This document shows positions 1 to 7,871 of a stretch of 64,000 nucleotides of DNA, in pieces. A program made the translations under genes and the position numbers. Position 1 is the stretch's first letter. Each line of letters begins with the position of its first letter. Origin of the DNA: a virus. A model generated the notes under the pieces. That model saw only the letters and a program-made list of their open reading frames with translations, did no database searches and was not told the DNA's origin. The stretch is taken from positions 1 to 64,000 of the IMG/VR virus record IMGVR_UViG_3300027706_000007; one strand, given 5' to 3'.

Positions 1-127
1 GAGAAACAGTAATATCTTTGCGCGCGTTAGTAGGCGTTCGTCCTCTAATTCATATATCACTCGCGGCAAGTCTGAAAGCGAGTAGCACACCATTCGGTTT
101 TGCGCGCTTAAACTTAACTGCATCATT
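1..127. repeat. 127-bp perfect direct repeat, copy 1
   Basis: Bases 1-127 are identical to bases 256-382; the first mismatch is at 128 versus 383. The copies are 255 bp apart (85 codons), so the repeat keeps the reading frame of the adhesin gene it lies in. The left end of this copy is the window edge, so its true length is unknown. A length of exactly 127 matches a common assembler k-mer size, so this edge may be an assembly-graph junction. Confidence 0.97.
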
Positions 128-1064
128 GATAGCATCTAGTAAAATAGCTTCCGAGATTAATTTATCCTCGCGCGCGTCTTTAATTCAATCTCAGCGCGTT
201 TCTGGAAACGCGAAATTCTCAATTTTAGGTGAGGCAATAAATCACGGCGCGTTTGGAGAAACAGTAATATCTTTGCGCGCGTTAGTAGGCGTTCGTCCTC
301 TAATTCATATATCACTCGCGGCAAGTCTGAAAGCGAGTAGCACACCATTCGGTTTTGCGCGCTTAAACTTAACTGCATCATTAGTGAACCATAGTTTGCA
401 AGCGGGCGCGATAAATATACATCTTTTAGCTTCGGAAATCGCTTCATCTAAAATCGCGGGTGAATTAAGTCTATTAACGCGTGCAACATTGCAAAATAAT
501 ACATCAACAGTCACGAGTACTCATTTAAATCTTTTAGCTAAAACGATAATATCTCAAGCAATAAAAGGTGAAATTTCTGTAAGTTTGCACGCGGTCGCGA
601 AATTAACTCAAGTAGTGAAAGGAGTCGAAAGTTTACAATTTCATGGCACAGTTATTGCATCATCTCGCACTAAAGCTGAGACTGATATATCATCGCGCGC
701 AACGTTTGTTACTAATATGCCTCTCAAAGCGTCGGGGATATTCGTTTGTCGCGCTCTCGTAAGAGCACAAATGAAATCACTCGGGGAATCTAATCTTTCA
801 GTTAACGCAAGCGTATATGTAAAGAGCAAACTCGCCTTACAGCTTCAATTACTAAATAAAATAAACGCGTTACAAATATCCAATAAATCAGTTGCGCTCC
901 AAACGCGCACTCTCCAAATTAGCAAATTAATTGCTGTCGGAATAACTGAAAGAGGCGATTTCGCGATTCTGAATACTTCATTTTACACATTAACTGGTGA
1001 TGTTGTAAGCGCGGCGCGTCTAATTGATTACGGCGGATTCGTTGTAACGCAATCTTCTACATGA
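3..1064 (+). CDS. Partial repetitive beta-rich adhesin or tail fibre, C-terminal part
   Basis: The frame is open to the window edge, so the gene is 5'-truncated; the first in-frame start-like codon (TTG at 18) lies inside the repeat and is not trusted. The product is a chain of short strand-like segments of about 18-22 residues ending in motifs such as LxASL or LxSRASL, rich in Ser, Ala, Leu and Ile, with no Cys. This resembles a fibrous shaft in viral tail fibres or adhesins. It lies just upstream of two more adhesin-like genes on the same strand. No catalytic motif is seen. The call rests on repeat architecture and context, not on a recognised family. Confidence 0.6.
   Translation, partial: ETVISLRALVGVRPLIHISLAASLKASSTPFGFARLNLTASLIASSKIASEINLSSRASLIQSQRVSGNAKFSILGEAINHGAFGETVISLRALVGVRPLIHISLAASLKASSTPFGFARLNLTASLVNHSLQAGAINIHLLASEIASSKIAGELSLLTRATLQNNTSTVTSTHLNLLAKTIISQAIKGEISVSLHAVAKLTQVVKGVESLQFHGTVIASSRTKAETDISSRATFVTNMPLKASGIFVCRALVRAQMKSLGESNLSVNASVYVKSKLALQLQLLNKINALQISNKSVALQTRTLQISKLIAVGITERGDFAILNTSFYTLTGDVVSAARLIDYGGFVVTQSST
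256..382. repeat. 127-bp perfect direct repeat, copy 2
   Basis: This is the internal copy of the repeat at 1-127, in the same frame. It encodes the stretch beginning ETVISLRALVG and ending near LNLTASL. The sequences following the two copies differ (IASSKIA versus VNHSLQA), although both continue the same kind of beta-rich repeat. Confidence 0.97.
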
Positions 1065-1111
1065 TTTTTATATATACTTTCGCGGAAACGTCAATAAATG
1101 TAGAGAAAATA

Positions 1112-1121
1112 AGACTTAAAT
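1112..1121 (+). promoter_or_regulatory. TATA box of the adhesin gene at 1146
   Basis: The sequence CTTAAATAGG is centred about 29 nt before the ATG at 1146, which supports that start and a leaderless or very short-leader transcript. An earlier ATG at 1136 is in another frame. Confidence 0.6.
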
Positions 1122-1145
1122 AGGAGTTTTTTATAATGCTAACTG

Positions 1146-2060
1146 ATGTCTCAAATCCTATCTACCATAGGACAGCCTTTTACTCTCCCAAACATGGGGC
1201 CGTCGCCCTCACTTGATGGTAGTGCCGTAGCTACCGCGGCAACGGTAACTTCTCTTAGTGCGTCTCTCACAACCACAAAAACTAACGATATAATTATCGC
1301 GTGCGTTTTCGTAAATGGAAGCCCGTCTACAGTTTCAATTTCCGATGGGTACACATTATCTTGGAACACTAAAATAAATGGAGTAAATGGAATTTGGGAA
1401 TTTTGGGCATATTCCGCATCCGCACTTTCGTCCGACTCAATTACAGTTTCATTTGGCTCAAGTGTAACTGCGGGCATAATTGTTTTTGGCGTAAATGGTG
1501 CGAATACAAGTTTGCCATTTGACCCTGCATTAATGCCTTCTGAAACTGGTCAGTCTAAAAGCGCGACAACTTTTAGTTTGTATTTCAACACGGATATTCC
1601 AAATACTTTTGTTTTTCAATTTTGGGGAACAGCTACGACTGGAGAAACATTCACAGTTCAATCGGGATGGACAACAATTCAAACTGCAAACACAAATGTC
1701 TCAATTGGTGCATTCTATCAAACATATACAAGTACTCAAACTCAGGTGCCTGCGACGGCAACAATAAGTACCGCAGCAGTTTTGAGTGGATTAATTGATG
1801 CATTACATTCTGCACCTTCATATATTATACAACCACCTGCGACAGTAGAATGGATAATTCACAACATTTTCTATCGTGCACCATGTGTAGTTGTTTACAC
1901 CAATGGCACAAACACAATAATGACATTTAATCCAACAACTGGAGGACAGACCCTTGGACTAATTTATCATGTTTCAAATGCTCTTTATTTCGTTTTATAT
2001 TGCACGAACGCGAACGCGTCAACAAATCAGTTCGGCTTTAATGGAGTAAGGAGTCTGTGA
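1146..2060 (+). CDS. Tail fibre/adhesin with one beta-sandwich module
   Basis: The product is 304 aa. Residues about 35-120 form a Thr/Ser-rich beta module (SLSASLTTTKTNDIIIAC, then a Trp/Tyr-containing strand set, then ITVSFGSSVTAGIIVFGVNG). The same module recurs several times in the 2128-aa protein at 33800-40186. The C-terminal third ends with FGFNGVRSL and may trimerise. It is probably a virion surface fibre. A TATA box at 1112-1121 fits the chosen ATG. The stop lies 6 nt before the next gene, whose base composition is quite different. The fibre role is inferred from the shared module and location. Confidence 0.55.
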   Translation: MSQILSTIGQPFTLPNMGPSPSLDGSAVATAATVTSLSASLTTTKTNDIIIACVFVNGSPSTVSISDGYTLSWNTKINGVNGIWEFWAYSASALSSDSITVSFGSSVTAGIIVFGVNGANTSLPFDPALMPSETGQSKSATTFSLYFNTDIPNTFVFQFWGTATTGETFTVQSGWTTIQTANTNVSIGAFYQTYTSTQTQVPATATISTAAVLSGLIDALHSAPSYIIQPPATVEWIIHNIFYRAPCVVVYTNGTNTIMTFNPTTGGQTLGLIYHVSNALYFVLYCTNANASTNQFGFNGVRSL

Positions 2061-2066
2061 TGGAAT

Positions 2067-3626
2067 ATGGCATATCAACCTCCATTTAATACAGATTGGT
2101 CGAGAATAAATTCAAAACCATTCGTAGTTGTTTCTCCCAACGGACCTTATGATGGTGGTGATTTTGGGCCTAATACACCGGGGACGCAGACGGCAGGGTT
2201 TCAGGAAGCTGTAAAGGCACTGGCTCCTTTCGGTGGCATGATATTTGCCAAAGAAGGCGTTTACACTCTTTATCAGGGAATAGACCTTGCTCCTCTGGTT
2301 GGTGCACAAAGCCTTGAAAGTGGAATGATTGGACAGGGAGGCTACCTCATCATTCAGGGTGAGGGAGCAATACACTATGGTACACCCGTCAGCGGTGGCA
2401 ACGCAGCACAGATTTATCTGGGTACGAAGCTAATCTTCGCATCAACGGTCTCAAACCAGACGATGATTTACAACTCGACAGGCTATAACACGAACATAAA
2501 CGCACAGGCTCTGGTGGTCGACCTTGAGCTGAGGGATATAATTCTCTATGGCAACGCCGGTAATGGCACAACTGGATGCAACGGTATAGACTGGTGGAAC
2601 ATCGAGCTTGGCAACGGCGGAGTAACAGGGTTGACAAACGTGCTGATAGCACAGTTCAGCGGTTCTGGTATATTCGCAAGCAACAGTCCACAAAACGGCC
2701 CTCTGTCCATGTACATAGATAATGTACAGATAACTGGTTGTGGTGTTGGCATAGGCACGTATCCGAATGATTTCGGGTTCTATGCGGGGCCAAACTTCAT
2801 AAGAGGACTGACAATCACGGCGTGTAACACAGGAATCTCTGCCGACTACTGGCAGGACATGTACATTAATGTTGAAATCTTAGGATGCAACGTAGCCCTG
2901 AATATAGGGGGCATGGAGTCCTCGATTATTCAAGCGAACATAGAAAACTGTACCACGGCCTTTGAGTGGGCTGGAAGCGGTACTTCGGTTTGGCGTGGCT
3001 CTATCGTTTCCATCACCACTGAAAACTGTGGTTCGTCAAATGCAACAAGTCCGGTGAATGTCTTCAACTTCTCAAGTGTAAGTCTTTATTCCTGTGATGT
3101 TACACTGACCAGCTATCAGGCGCTTGCCACATCTGCCACATACACTACCCAACTGGTATTTACTTATTCAACATTTTTCTATGGGTCGAAGATACACCTG
3201 TTCGCCTACGAAAACAATCAATACGTCAGGCCACTGCTTCTCATCTCGTCACAAATGTATAACACAGAAATAGACGGCGCAGTTTACAATTCATCAACTG
3301 GGGGCTGGTATTACGGTGTGGCTGGTATCGGCAATGTTTCCCCTCTGCCGGTGATAAAGAACCTCATAGGCTACAACCCGCAGGGCTTCAACACCACAAC
3401 TCCAGCAGTTCCAGCATCAGGAACCGCCCAGCAAAACACCAACCCCTACCCAGTCATCGTTTATCTGTACGGAGGAACAGTAACAGCAATCACAATAAAT
3501 GGGAAGACAGTATTCTCGACGACAACAGGCTTAGCATTAGCAGGACAGGACTTCTACCTCAGCCCCGGTGACAGCATAGCAGTCACATACTCAGTAGCAC
3601 CAACATGGATATGGTATGGACTATGA
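2067..3626 (+). CDS. Right-handed beta-helix (pectate-lyase-like) tail spike
   Basis: The product is 519 aa. The N-terminal segment (MAYQPPFNTDWSRINSKPFV, then DGGDFGPNTPGTQTAGFQEA) resembles the entry cap of pectate-lyase-like beta-helix spikes. It is followed by many rungs of the type L..V.I..C..GI. The last 75 residues form a separate C-terminal domain (VYLYGGTVTAITINGKTVF, then a segment ending APTWIWYGL). It probably binds or degrades a host surface glycan, but no catalytic residues can be assigned. No TATA box is seen; an AAGGAG stretch at 2048-2053 could serve as a Shine-Dalgarno site. Base and codon use differ from the flanks: GCGCGC and CGCG strings, common elsewhere, are absent here. 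This suggests recent acquisition. Confidence 0.65.
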   Translation: MAYQPPFNTDWSRINSKPFVVVSPNGPYDGGDFGPNTPGTQTAGFQEAVKALAPFGGMIFAKEGVYTLYQGIDLAPLVGAQSLESGMIGQGGYLIIQGEGAIHYGTPVSGGNAAQIYLGTKLIFASTVSNQTMIYNSTGYNTNINAQALVVDLELRDIILYGNAGNGTTGCNGIDWWNIELGNGGVTGLTNVLIAQFSGSGIFASNSPQNGPLSMYIDNVQITGCGVGIGTYPNDFGFYAGPNFIRGLTITACNTGISADYWQDMYINVEILGCNVALNIGGMESSIIQANIENCTTAFEWAGSGTSVWRGSIVSITTENCGSSNATSPVNVFNFSSVSLYSCDVTLTSYQALATSATYTTQLVFTYSTFFYGSKIHLFAYENNQYVRPLLLISSQMYNTEIDGAVYNSSTGGWYYGVAGIGNVSPLPVIKNLIGYNPQGFNTTTPAVPASGTAQQNTNPYPVIVYLYGGTVTAITINGKTVFSTTTGLALAGQDFYLSPGDSIAVTYSVAPTWIWYGL

Positions 3627-3985
3627 TGCCCAACGACGACCCTCTCAAGCAGTTCGCAGTCAGAAAGCTGACAGGACATAATCACAATGCACTTCAACCT
3701 TGCACGGTAGCCTGTCCAGCTAACCCGCAGCATAAACGCCTGATACCAACAAAGCAGGAAACAAAAGAACAATTACTTCAACGTCAGGAGATGGCAAAGG
3801 CAGCCTCTTCGTTCACCGTCTGGTATTGCTACAACTGTGGCAAAAGGGTATGGACGAGAACTAAGGATGAAGAAATAGGCTTCTGTGCATTCTGCGGTAG
3901 CGAGAAAATCAAGCGGGAAGCAACGATAAACCTGCTGTTCTCCGAGATGCCAAGAGAAAATGCTTCAGTTGATGCGAATATCTGA
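3605..3985 (+). CDS. Small zinc-ribbon protein of the foreign cassette
   Basis: The product is 126 aa and overlaps the 3' end of the beta-helix gene by 22 nt. Residues about 76-100 hold a zinc ribbon (WYCYNCGKRVW, then FCAFCGSEKI) with two CxxC pairs about 18 residues apart. An upstream segment (TVACPANPQHKRLIPTKQET) contributes one more Cys. The role is unknown. The overlap and shared composition with the spike gene imply the two moved together. The initiating ATG could be at 3605 or slightly further in (MMPNDD). Confidence 0.55.
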   Translation: MDMVWTMMPNDDPLKQFAVRKLTGHNHNALQPCTVACPANPQHKRLIPTKQETKEQLLQRQEMAKAASSFTVWYCYNCGKRVWTRTKDEEIGFCAFCGSEKIKREATINLLFSEMPRENASVDANI

Positions 3986-4058
3986 ATCAGACAGAAAAGT
4001 CATAGGTGCTGACGGAGAGGTCTGTGTAGTTCAAAGCAGAGAATACCATAACATATAA
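3960..4058 (+). CDS. Possible 32-aa ORF closing the foreign cassette
   Basis: An ATG at 3960 overlaps the end of the zinc-ribbon gene by 26 nt. It opens a 32-codon frame with a hydrophilic product containing DRKVIGADGEVCVV and ending HNI. The overlap style and lack of CGCG match the two preceding genes, so it may belong to the same transferred segment. It is too short to recognise and may be spurious. Confidence 0.3.
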   Translation: MLQLMRISESDRKVIGADGEVCVVQSREYHNI

Positions 4059-4117
4059 AAGATATTTAATATAGTCGCAAACTTTTTAATTAAGTTTCGC
4101 GTTCATTATTTCCTGTC

Positions 4118-4588
4118 TTGCGCGCGCAAACGTATTCTAAACTTTTTTTATTCGCGCTAATTTACGGGTTTGTGTTAATTAACTGGGTCGATTTAATTGG
4201 TGTGGCGCGTGACCCGCTTCACGTATACCATCTATGGCTAATCGCGATGTATTTCGCGCCGTTTTTACCTCTAGTTCTTTTATATGGTGTTAAAGATTTC
4301 AAATTATTTTTAGCTATGGGGCTTTTAACCTCGCTGATGAATGATTTATTTTACTTTTTCGCGAGTTTTGTTCTTATGACGGGCAACTTTACGTGGTCGC
4401 AACTCTGGTCGTTTTACGCGTTCCAACTCGGACTAGATGGTTGGCAGTATAAATGGGTATTTCAGGGCGGCATAATTCAATTTCCAGTTTATAGTTGGCT
4501 AATGGCGCTATCCATATACGCGCGGATTGCAATAGTTATAATTTCTTCTGAGTTATGGATACGTAAATCGAAAATCAAATCTTTATAA
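4118..4588 (+). CDS. Polytopic membrane protein, unknown function
   Basis: The product is 156 aa with about four hydrophobic segments (near residues 7-27, 38-60, 64-85 and 125-145) and a short basic C-terminus (RKSKIKSL). It starts at TTG (4118), with AT-rich TATA-like sequence around 4080-4095. The segment spacing resembles small integral membrane proteins of archaeal viruses, but no family is recognised. A role in the cell envelope, such as exit or lysis, is possible but unsupported. Confidence 0.5.
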   Translation: MRAQTYSKLFLFALIYGFVLINWVDLIGVARDPLHVYHLWLIAMYFAPFLPLVLLYGVKDFKLFLAMGLLTSLMNDLFYFFASFVLMTGNFTWSQLWSFYAFQLGLDGWQYKWVFQGGIIQFPVYSWLMALSIYARIAIVIISSELWIRKSKIKSL

Positions 4589-4631
4589 ATAGAAATCTTT
4601 AAAAATATATTACGTTTAATACTATTTCAGA

Positions 4632-5183
4632 ATGTCTTTTCCATTAGGTGGACTCGCGGTAAAAATTGTCGCGCGAAATCCGTGCAAAATACATATGGTT
4701 GTTGATGAGTGTCCAGATTCGATTGTGGGTGTTTACGAGAACACGAACGACCTTTCAACTAATCAGTTCGCGGGATGGATAATAAATAACATATTAGATA
4801 CAGCGCAAACAATTAAAAATACATCCGGTACAGGTATAGCTGAAACTGTAAATAAGGCTGTTTCCACTCTCACGATTGTTGCGGGCACGGGTACCACGGC
4901 AGCCTCAGTTGCTGATTATACTCTTCAGACTCCTGTTTCTGGTTCTTCAGGTTCGATAGCTGGAACAGTAAGTTACACTGCGCCATCTTCTGGAACATCG
5001 GGGTCTTTCACGGTAACTGGCACAATTACAAATTCCTCGGGCAACACAATAGCATATTCCGAGGTTGGAATGACCATCTCAGATGGAACAAATACGTTTC
5101 TTATAGCTCACGACGTGTTTTCCGCGTTAAATGTCTCAAATGGCGGAACGCTCGCCGTAACATATACAGCAACTTACTCCTAA
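4632..5183 (+). CDS. Probable virion structural protein with Ser/Gly/Thr-rich beta domain
   Basis: The product is 183 aa. The N-terminal half has the look of a capsid or tail accessory protein (IVARNPCKIHMVVDECPDS, then FAGWIINNILDTAQ). Residues about 75-183 are a low-complexity beta-sandwich (GSSGSIAGTVSYTAPSSG, then AVTYTATYS). Near-identical C-terminal beta domains are common in tail and baseplate proteins. The TATA-like CTTTAAAAATATA at about 4588-4602 supports the ATG. It sits directly before a BppU-like baseplate gene. The exact role is unknown. Confidence 0.5.
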   Translation: MSFPLGGLAVKIVARNPCKIHMVVDECPDSIVGVYENTNDLSTNQFAGWIINNILDTAQTIKNTSGTGIAETVNKAVSTLTIVAGTGTTAASVADYTLQTPVSGSSGSIAGTVSYTAPSSGTSGSFTVTGTITNSSGNTIAYSEVGMTISDGTNTFLIAHDVFSALNVSNGGTLAVTYTATYS

Positions 5184-5230
5184 ACGCGCGCCAGAAAATT
5201 TAAATACATATTCTTTTATCAATATTCTCA

Positions 5231-5584
5231 ATGTCGCAAAATTTCATTAGTACTACTTCTCATGGACTGCAAATAAAACTTAACAACTACGGGTTCCCAA
5301 TCGATTTTTATATTCAAAACGCGGACGGAACGCCAAAAGATTTAACTGGGTTATCTGCGGCTTTAAATGTGTGGGCTAATGAACAAACGCCCGTTTTAAT
5401 TTTTTCGCATCCGTGCCAAATTTTAAACGCGACGCAGGGAGTAGTAGAATATGTCGTTCAGCAAACTGATTTTACGCAAATTGGAACATTTTATGGAGAA
5501 ATTGAATTAACTGGAACAAACTATTTAGAAGATACACTTACTTTTACTATAGAAGTTATAAATAATGCGCCGGGTGGAATATAA
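5231..5584 (+). CDS. Baseplate protein resembling the BppU N-terminal domain
   Basis: The product is 117 aa, the length of a single BppU N-terminal-type domain. Recognisable elements in order are KLNNYGFPIDFYIQNADGTP, DLTGLSAALNVWA, CQILNATQGVVEYVV and GTFYGEIELTG, then a final strand EDTLTFTIEVI. In bacteriophages this beta domain attaches receptor-binding proteins to the baseplate. A TTTAAATACAT box lies about 27 nt before the ATG. The gene abuts the next one with no gap (stop ending 5584, ATG 5585), implying co-transcription. The family match is by eye. Confidence 0.6.
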   Translation: MSQNFISTTSHGLQIKLNNYGFPIDFYIQNADGTPKDLTGLSAALNVWANEQTPVLIFSHPCQILNATQGVVEYVVQQTDFTQIGTFYGEIELTGTNYLEDTLTFTIEVINNAPGGI

Positions 5585-5842
5585 ATGGTTTATCAAAAAC
5601 CGCTGGGAAATTATCCGAGCGTTTATGCGTTTGTTGTCTCATCTATTTTGCGCGGAAAATCTAAAAAGGCGATTATCGATACCCTAGTTTATCGTTACAG
5701 ATATAGTCGCTACAACGCGCGCCACATTTATATGGTGTATAAGCGTAGATATTTCGATAGGGTTATAGAATTTCAAAATAAATTATCGGAAAAATTAGGT
5801 TCTACTGACCTGTTTGAAGACGAGATTCAAGAGTCCGAATGA
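5585..5842 (+). CDS. Small basic protein, unknown function
   Basis: The product is 85 aa, rich in Arg, Tyr and Lys (RYRYSRYNARHIYMVYKRRY), with an acidic C-terminus (DLFEDEIQESE). It is predicted helical and may bind nucleic acid. Its ATG immediately follows the stop of the baseplate gene. The last 41 nt overlap the 3' end of the convergent Mini-A gene. Confidence 0.5.
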   Translation: MVYQKPLGNYPSVYAFVVSSILRGKSKKAIIDTLVYRYRYSRYNARHIYMVYKRRYFDRVIEFQNKLSEKLGSTDLFEDEIQESE

Positions 5843-6830
5843 TGTCATTAATTTGTTTCTGCGCGTTTTGAATTTCTCTATCCTCAGCAATCATCTTTTC
5901 GATGCGTTTCTTTATTTGCTCTTTTTCTTCTTGTGCGCGTTTGTAAATATTGCTGTCGAAATATGAATTCACTCTCGCGGTTAGTATGCGCCTAAAGTCG
6001 CGCGGTCGAATTGCAGCAAGAGCATCGAGTTCAACACGGAAAAATCCATGTTCCCACTTTCTGAATCGGGGGTCGCGCTGTAACTTCTCGCGTTCTTCTT
6101 CAGATTCGGGGTCGTGCGGGAGAGAGAAATCGTTTATCTGGTCTAGAGTAACTGCAATTTTCTCGACCGAGGCCTTTATTCCAAATTCTTCGATGAGTTG
6201 GTCGGACAAATTACGCGCTATATCTTCTCCGGATGGGTCATAATCAGTTAATTGGAGAATATGTATGGCTTTCTCTTTCGGAATCAGTCTCAACCGTTCA
6301 GCCAAATCATGTATCTGCGTTACACTACTGTATCCTTTCATTACGACGAGCGAAACGCCGAGAGGGTCTAAAATTGAACGAACTGCACTCGCCATCGCAT
6401 CTTTTTCAACCGTACAAATCACATAATTCGGTTGCTCTGTCCAGCGACTCATAGGTAGATTAATTTGTTTCGATGTCGCACTCTGGAGATACTTTATTAT
6501 TTGAGCTATTTTCGCGTTTACTGCGTTATTTGGATGTTCGCGCAACTCGGAAAGTTCATATCCGGTGTCGGACTCGGAAATATATCTCCCCGAATTGTCT
6601 ACAAGATAATTCCACGGAAACGTACCCTGCTTACGTGCGCGCGACAATATTACAGACAGTCGTTGATATGCGCTTCGTACATTAGGAATTACGTTAGTTG
6701 ATACAAGTCTGTAGTAAATTCCTCTCAGTGTTGGATATTGTTTATATTCCGCGTAATATCCGCGTGCTTCTTCGATTGCTCGCTTAACGATTAAGTCGGC
6801 ATCCAGTTGGACTTTCGATTTTTTAGCCAT
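5802..6830 (-). CDS. Mini-A: Topo VI subunit A/Spo11-like protein without a B subunit
   Basis: The product is 342 aa, close to Topo VI A in size. The N-terminal winged helix carries the tyrosine motif (PTLRGIYYRLVSTNVIPN), corresponding to the catalytic Tyr region of Topo VI A/Spo11. It is followed by LSRARKQGTFPWNYLVD. The Toprim domain has the glutamate motif (CTVEKDAMASAV) and the DxD motif (LTDYDPSGEDIARN). The C-terminal about 60 residues are a charged coiled coil. No GHKL ATPase (B subunit) is seen nearby. That matches the Mini-A group of mobile elements, thought to cut DNA or relax it locally. A TATA box at 6852-6864 fits the ATG at 6830. The 3' end overlaps the convergent gene by 41 nt. 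Confidence 0.8.
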   Translation of the reverse strand: MAKKSKVQLDADLIVKRAIEEARGYYAEYKQYPTLRGIYYRLVSTNVIPNVRSAYQRLSVILSRARKQGTFPWNYLVDNSGRYISESDTGYELSELREHPNNAVNAKIAQIIKYLQSATSKQINLPMSRWTEQPNYVICTVEKDAMASAVRSILDPLGVSLVVMKGYSSVTQIHDLAERLRLIPKEKAIHILQLTDYDPSGEDIARNLSDQLIEEFGIKASVEKIAVTLDQINDFSLPHDPESEEEREKLQRDPRFRKWEHGFFRVELDALAAIRPRDFRRILTARVNSYFDSNIYKRAQEEKEQIKKRIEKMIAEDREIQNAQKQINDIIRTLESRLQTGQ

Positions 6831-6851
6831 GGCGCTATAGAACCGGGGCTA

Positions 6852-6864
6852 ACTATATAAATTT
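6852..6864 (-). promoter_or_regulatory. TATA box of the Mini-A gene
   Basis: On the minus strand this reads TAAATTTATATAG, about 27 nt before the ATG at 6830. It supports a near-leaderless transcript. Confidence 0.55.
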
Positions 6865-6897
6865 AATGTAGAAATTTTAGATTCGGTTTGAAAATCT

Positions 6898-6908
6898 TTT
6901 TATATATC
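6898..6908 (+). promoter_or_regulatory. TATA box deciding the GTG start at 6927
   Basis: TTTTATATATC lies inside the longest open frame beginning at 6888, so the upstream ATG cannot be on the mRNA. The GTG at 6927, about 24 nt downstream, is the likely start. Confidence 0.55.
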
Positions 6909-6926
6909 TTATTTCAGAAGGTTTTC

Positions 6927-7259
6927 GTGTCAACTATATACTTAGACAAAAACGTGATTTTGTTCGAAAATGCGGATGAATCTATCTGCAAACATAAGAA
7001 AAATATAATTAGGGTCAAAAAAGGTTTCACTATAATTTCTTGCGCAAAAACAAAAAACCCAATCGCATTTTATTTCCCAAAAACTTTCACAGTCAGCAAT
7101 GTTATAGATTTTCTAAATGCATCTCTCGATGATTTGGCACTTTTGAATGGAAGTTTTGATAGCGCATATTTGAATAAATTTAGCGCGGCCCTGTTAAAAA
7201 TGAAAAATCTCGAAGTTATTCTACCTACTGAGGACTCACCACAGCGGGCGGTGGGTTGA
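6927..7259 (+). CDS. Small unknown protein
   Basis: The product is 110 aa from the GTG at 6927, chosen because a TATA box at 6898-6908 sits downstream of the first ATG. It is mixed alpha/beta with a beta-rich start (STIYLDKNVILFENADES) and a leucine-rich C-terminal half. No family is recognised. Its 3' end overlaps the convergent gene by 35 nt. Confidence 0.45.
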   Translation: MSTIYLDKNVILFENADESICKHKKNIIRVKKGFTIISCAKTKNPIAFYFPKTFTVSNVIDFLNASLDDLALLNGSFDSAYLNKFSAALLKMKNLEVILPTEDSPQRAVG

Positions 7260-7776
7260 GAATATCGTATATAATTTCAACATGTAAGTTTTTGATATAA
7301 AGAACAGTACCTAAAGTTTGTACGTTATCTCGCACGGCATCTCCTGTAAATTGCATAAATACATAATTGCGCGCTAGCTGTTTTGCGATTGGCGCGATAA
7401 GTACGTTAAGTAAATTTCGGATTTGGACTTCTATCGCGTAACGTTGTGAAATTGAATAAGCCCAAATCCCGATAATCAGTTTTGCGTACCACCTCTGCCT
7501 TACCGCGGGTATACTTATCCATTTAGCCTCTTGCGTGGTTTGCTGGATATATATAATGGGTCTACCAGTGTTCGCGCCTAAAATCATTTCTCGCGGATAA
7601 GTTGTAACGGCTAAAACGGGCGTACCTGAAACAGGGTCTATAATACGGTTAGAAATTAAATTTGCTAAAAATGAGAGAACATCGATATCTTCGCCTAAAT
7701 TACCAAAAGGTCTGAATACTTGCGCACTAAGACCGAAATTGCTCGTTCCGGAGAAAGACACAAATTCGAGAGACAT
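7225..7776 (-). CDS. Probable tail terminator/tail completion protein
   Basis: The product is 183 aa from the ATG at 7776; a TTG three codons upstream is less likely given the TTTAAATTTAA box near 7800-7812. The middle resembles head-tail completion proteins: a strand with YIQQTTQEAKWISIPAVRQR, a long helix with YAIEVQIRNLLNVLIAPIAK, then C-terminal strands LGTVLYIKNLHVEIIYDIL. It lies near two connector-like genes (8767-9699), consistent with the neck of the virion. The identification is tentative. Confidence 0.45.
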   Translation of the reverse strand: MSLEFVSFSGTSNFGLSAQVFRPFGNLGEDIDVLSFLANLISNRIIDPVSGTPVLAVTTYPREMILGANTGRPIIYIQQTTQEAKWISIPAVRQRWYAKLIIGIWAYSISQRYAIEVQIRNLLNVLIAPIAKQLARNYVFMQFTGDAVRDNVQTLGTVLYIKNLHVEIIYDILNPPPAVVSPQ

Positions 7777-7871
7777 AAAGTGCAATAAAAAGCTTTCTGC
7801 GCTAACTTAAATTTAAATCTCTTGCAAAGCTAGTTGCATGATGGAAAAATGAGAAATGCATTATTTAAAAC

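Noticed and set aside
157-447. Minus-strand frame opposite the repetitive fibre gene
   Set aside because: It mirrors the repeat of the plus-strand gene and has no promoter or family signal.
2112-2758. Several minus-strand frames opposite the beta-helix gene
   Set aside because: They are shadows of a strongly biased coding gene and overlap each other.
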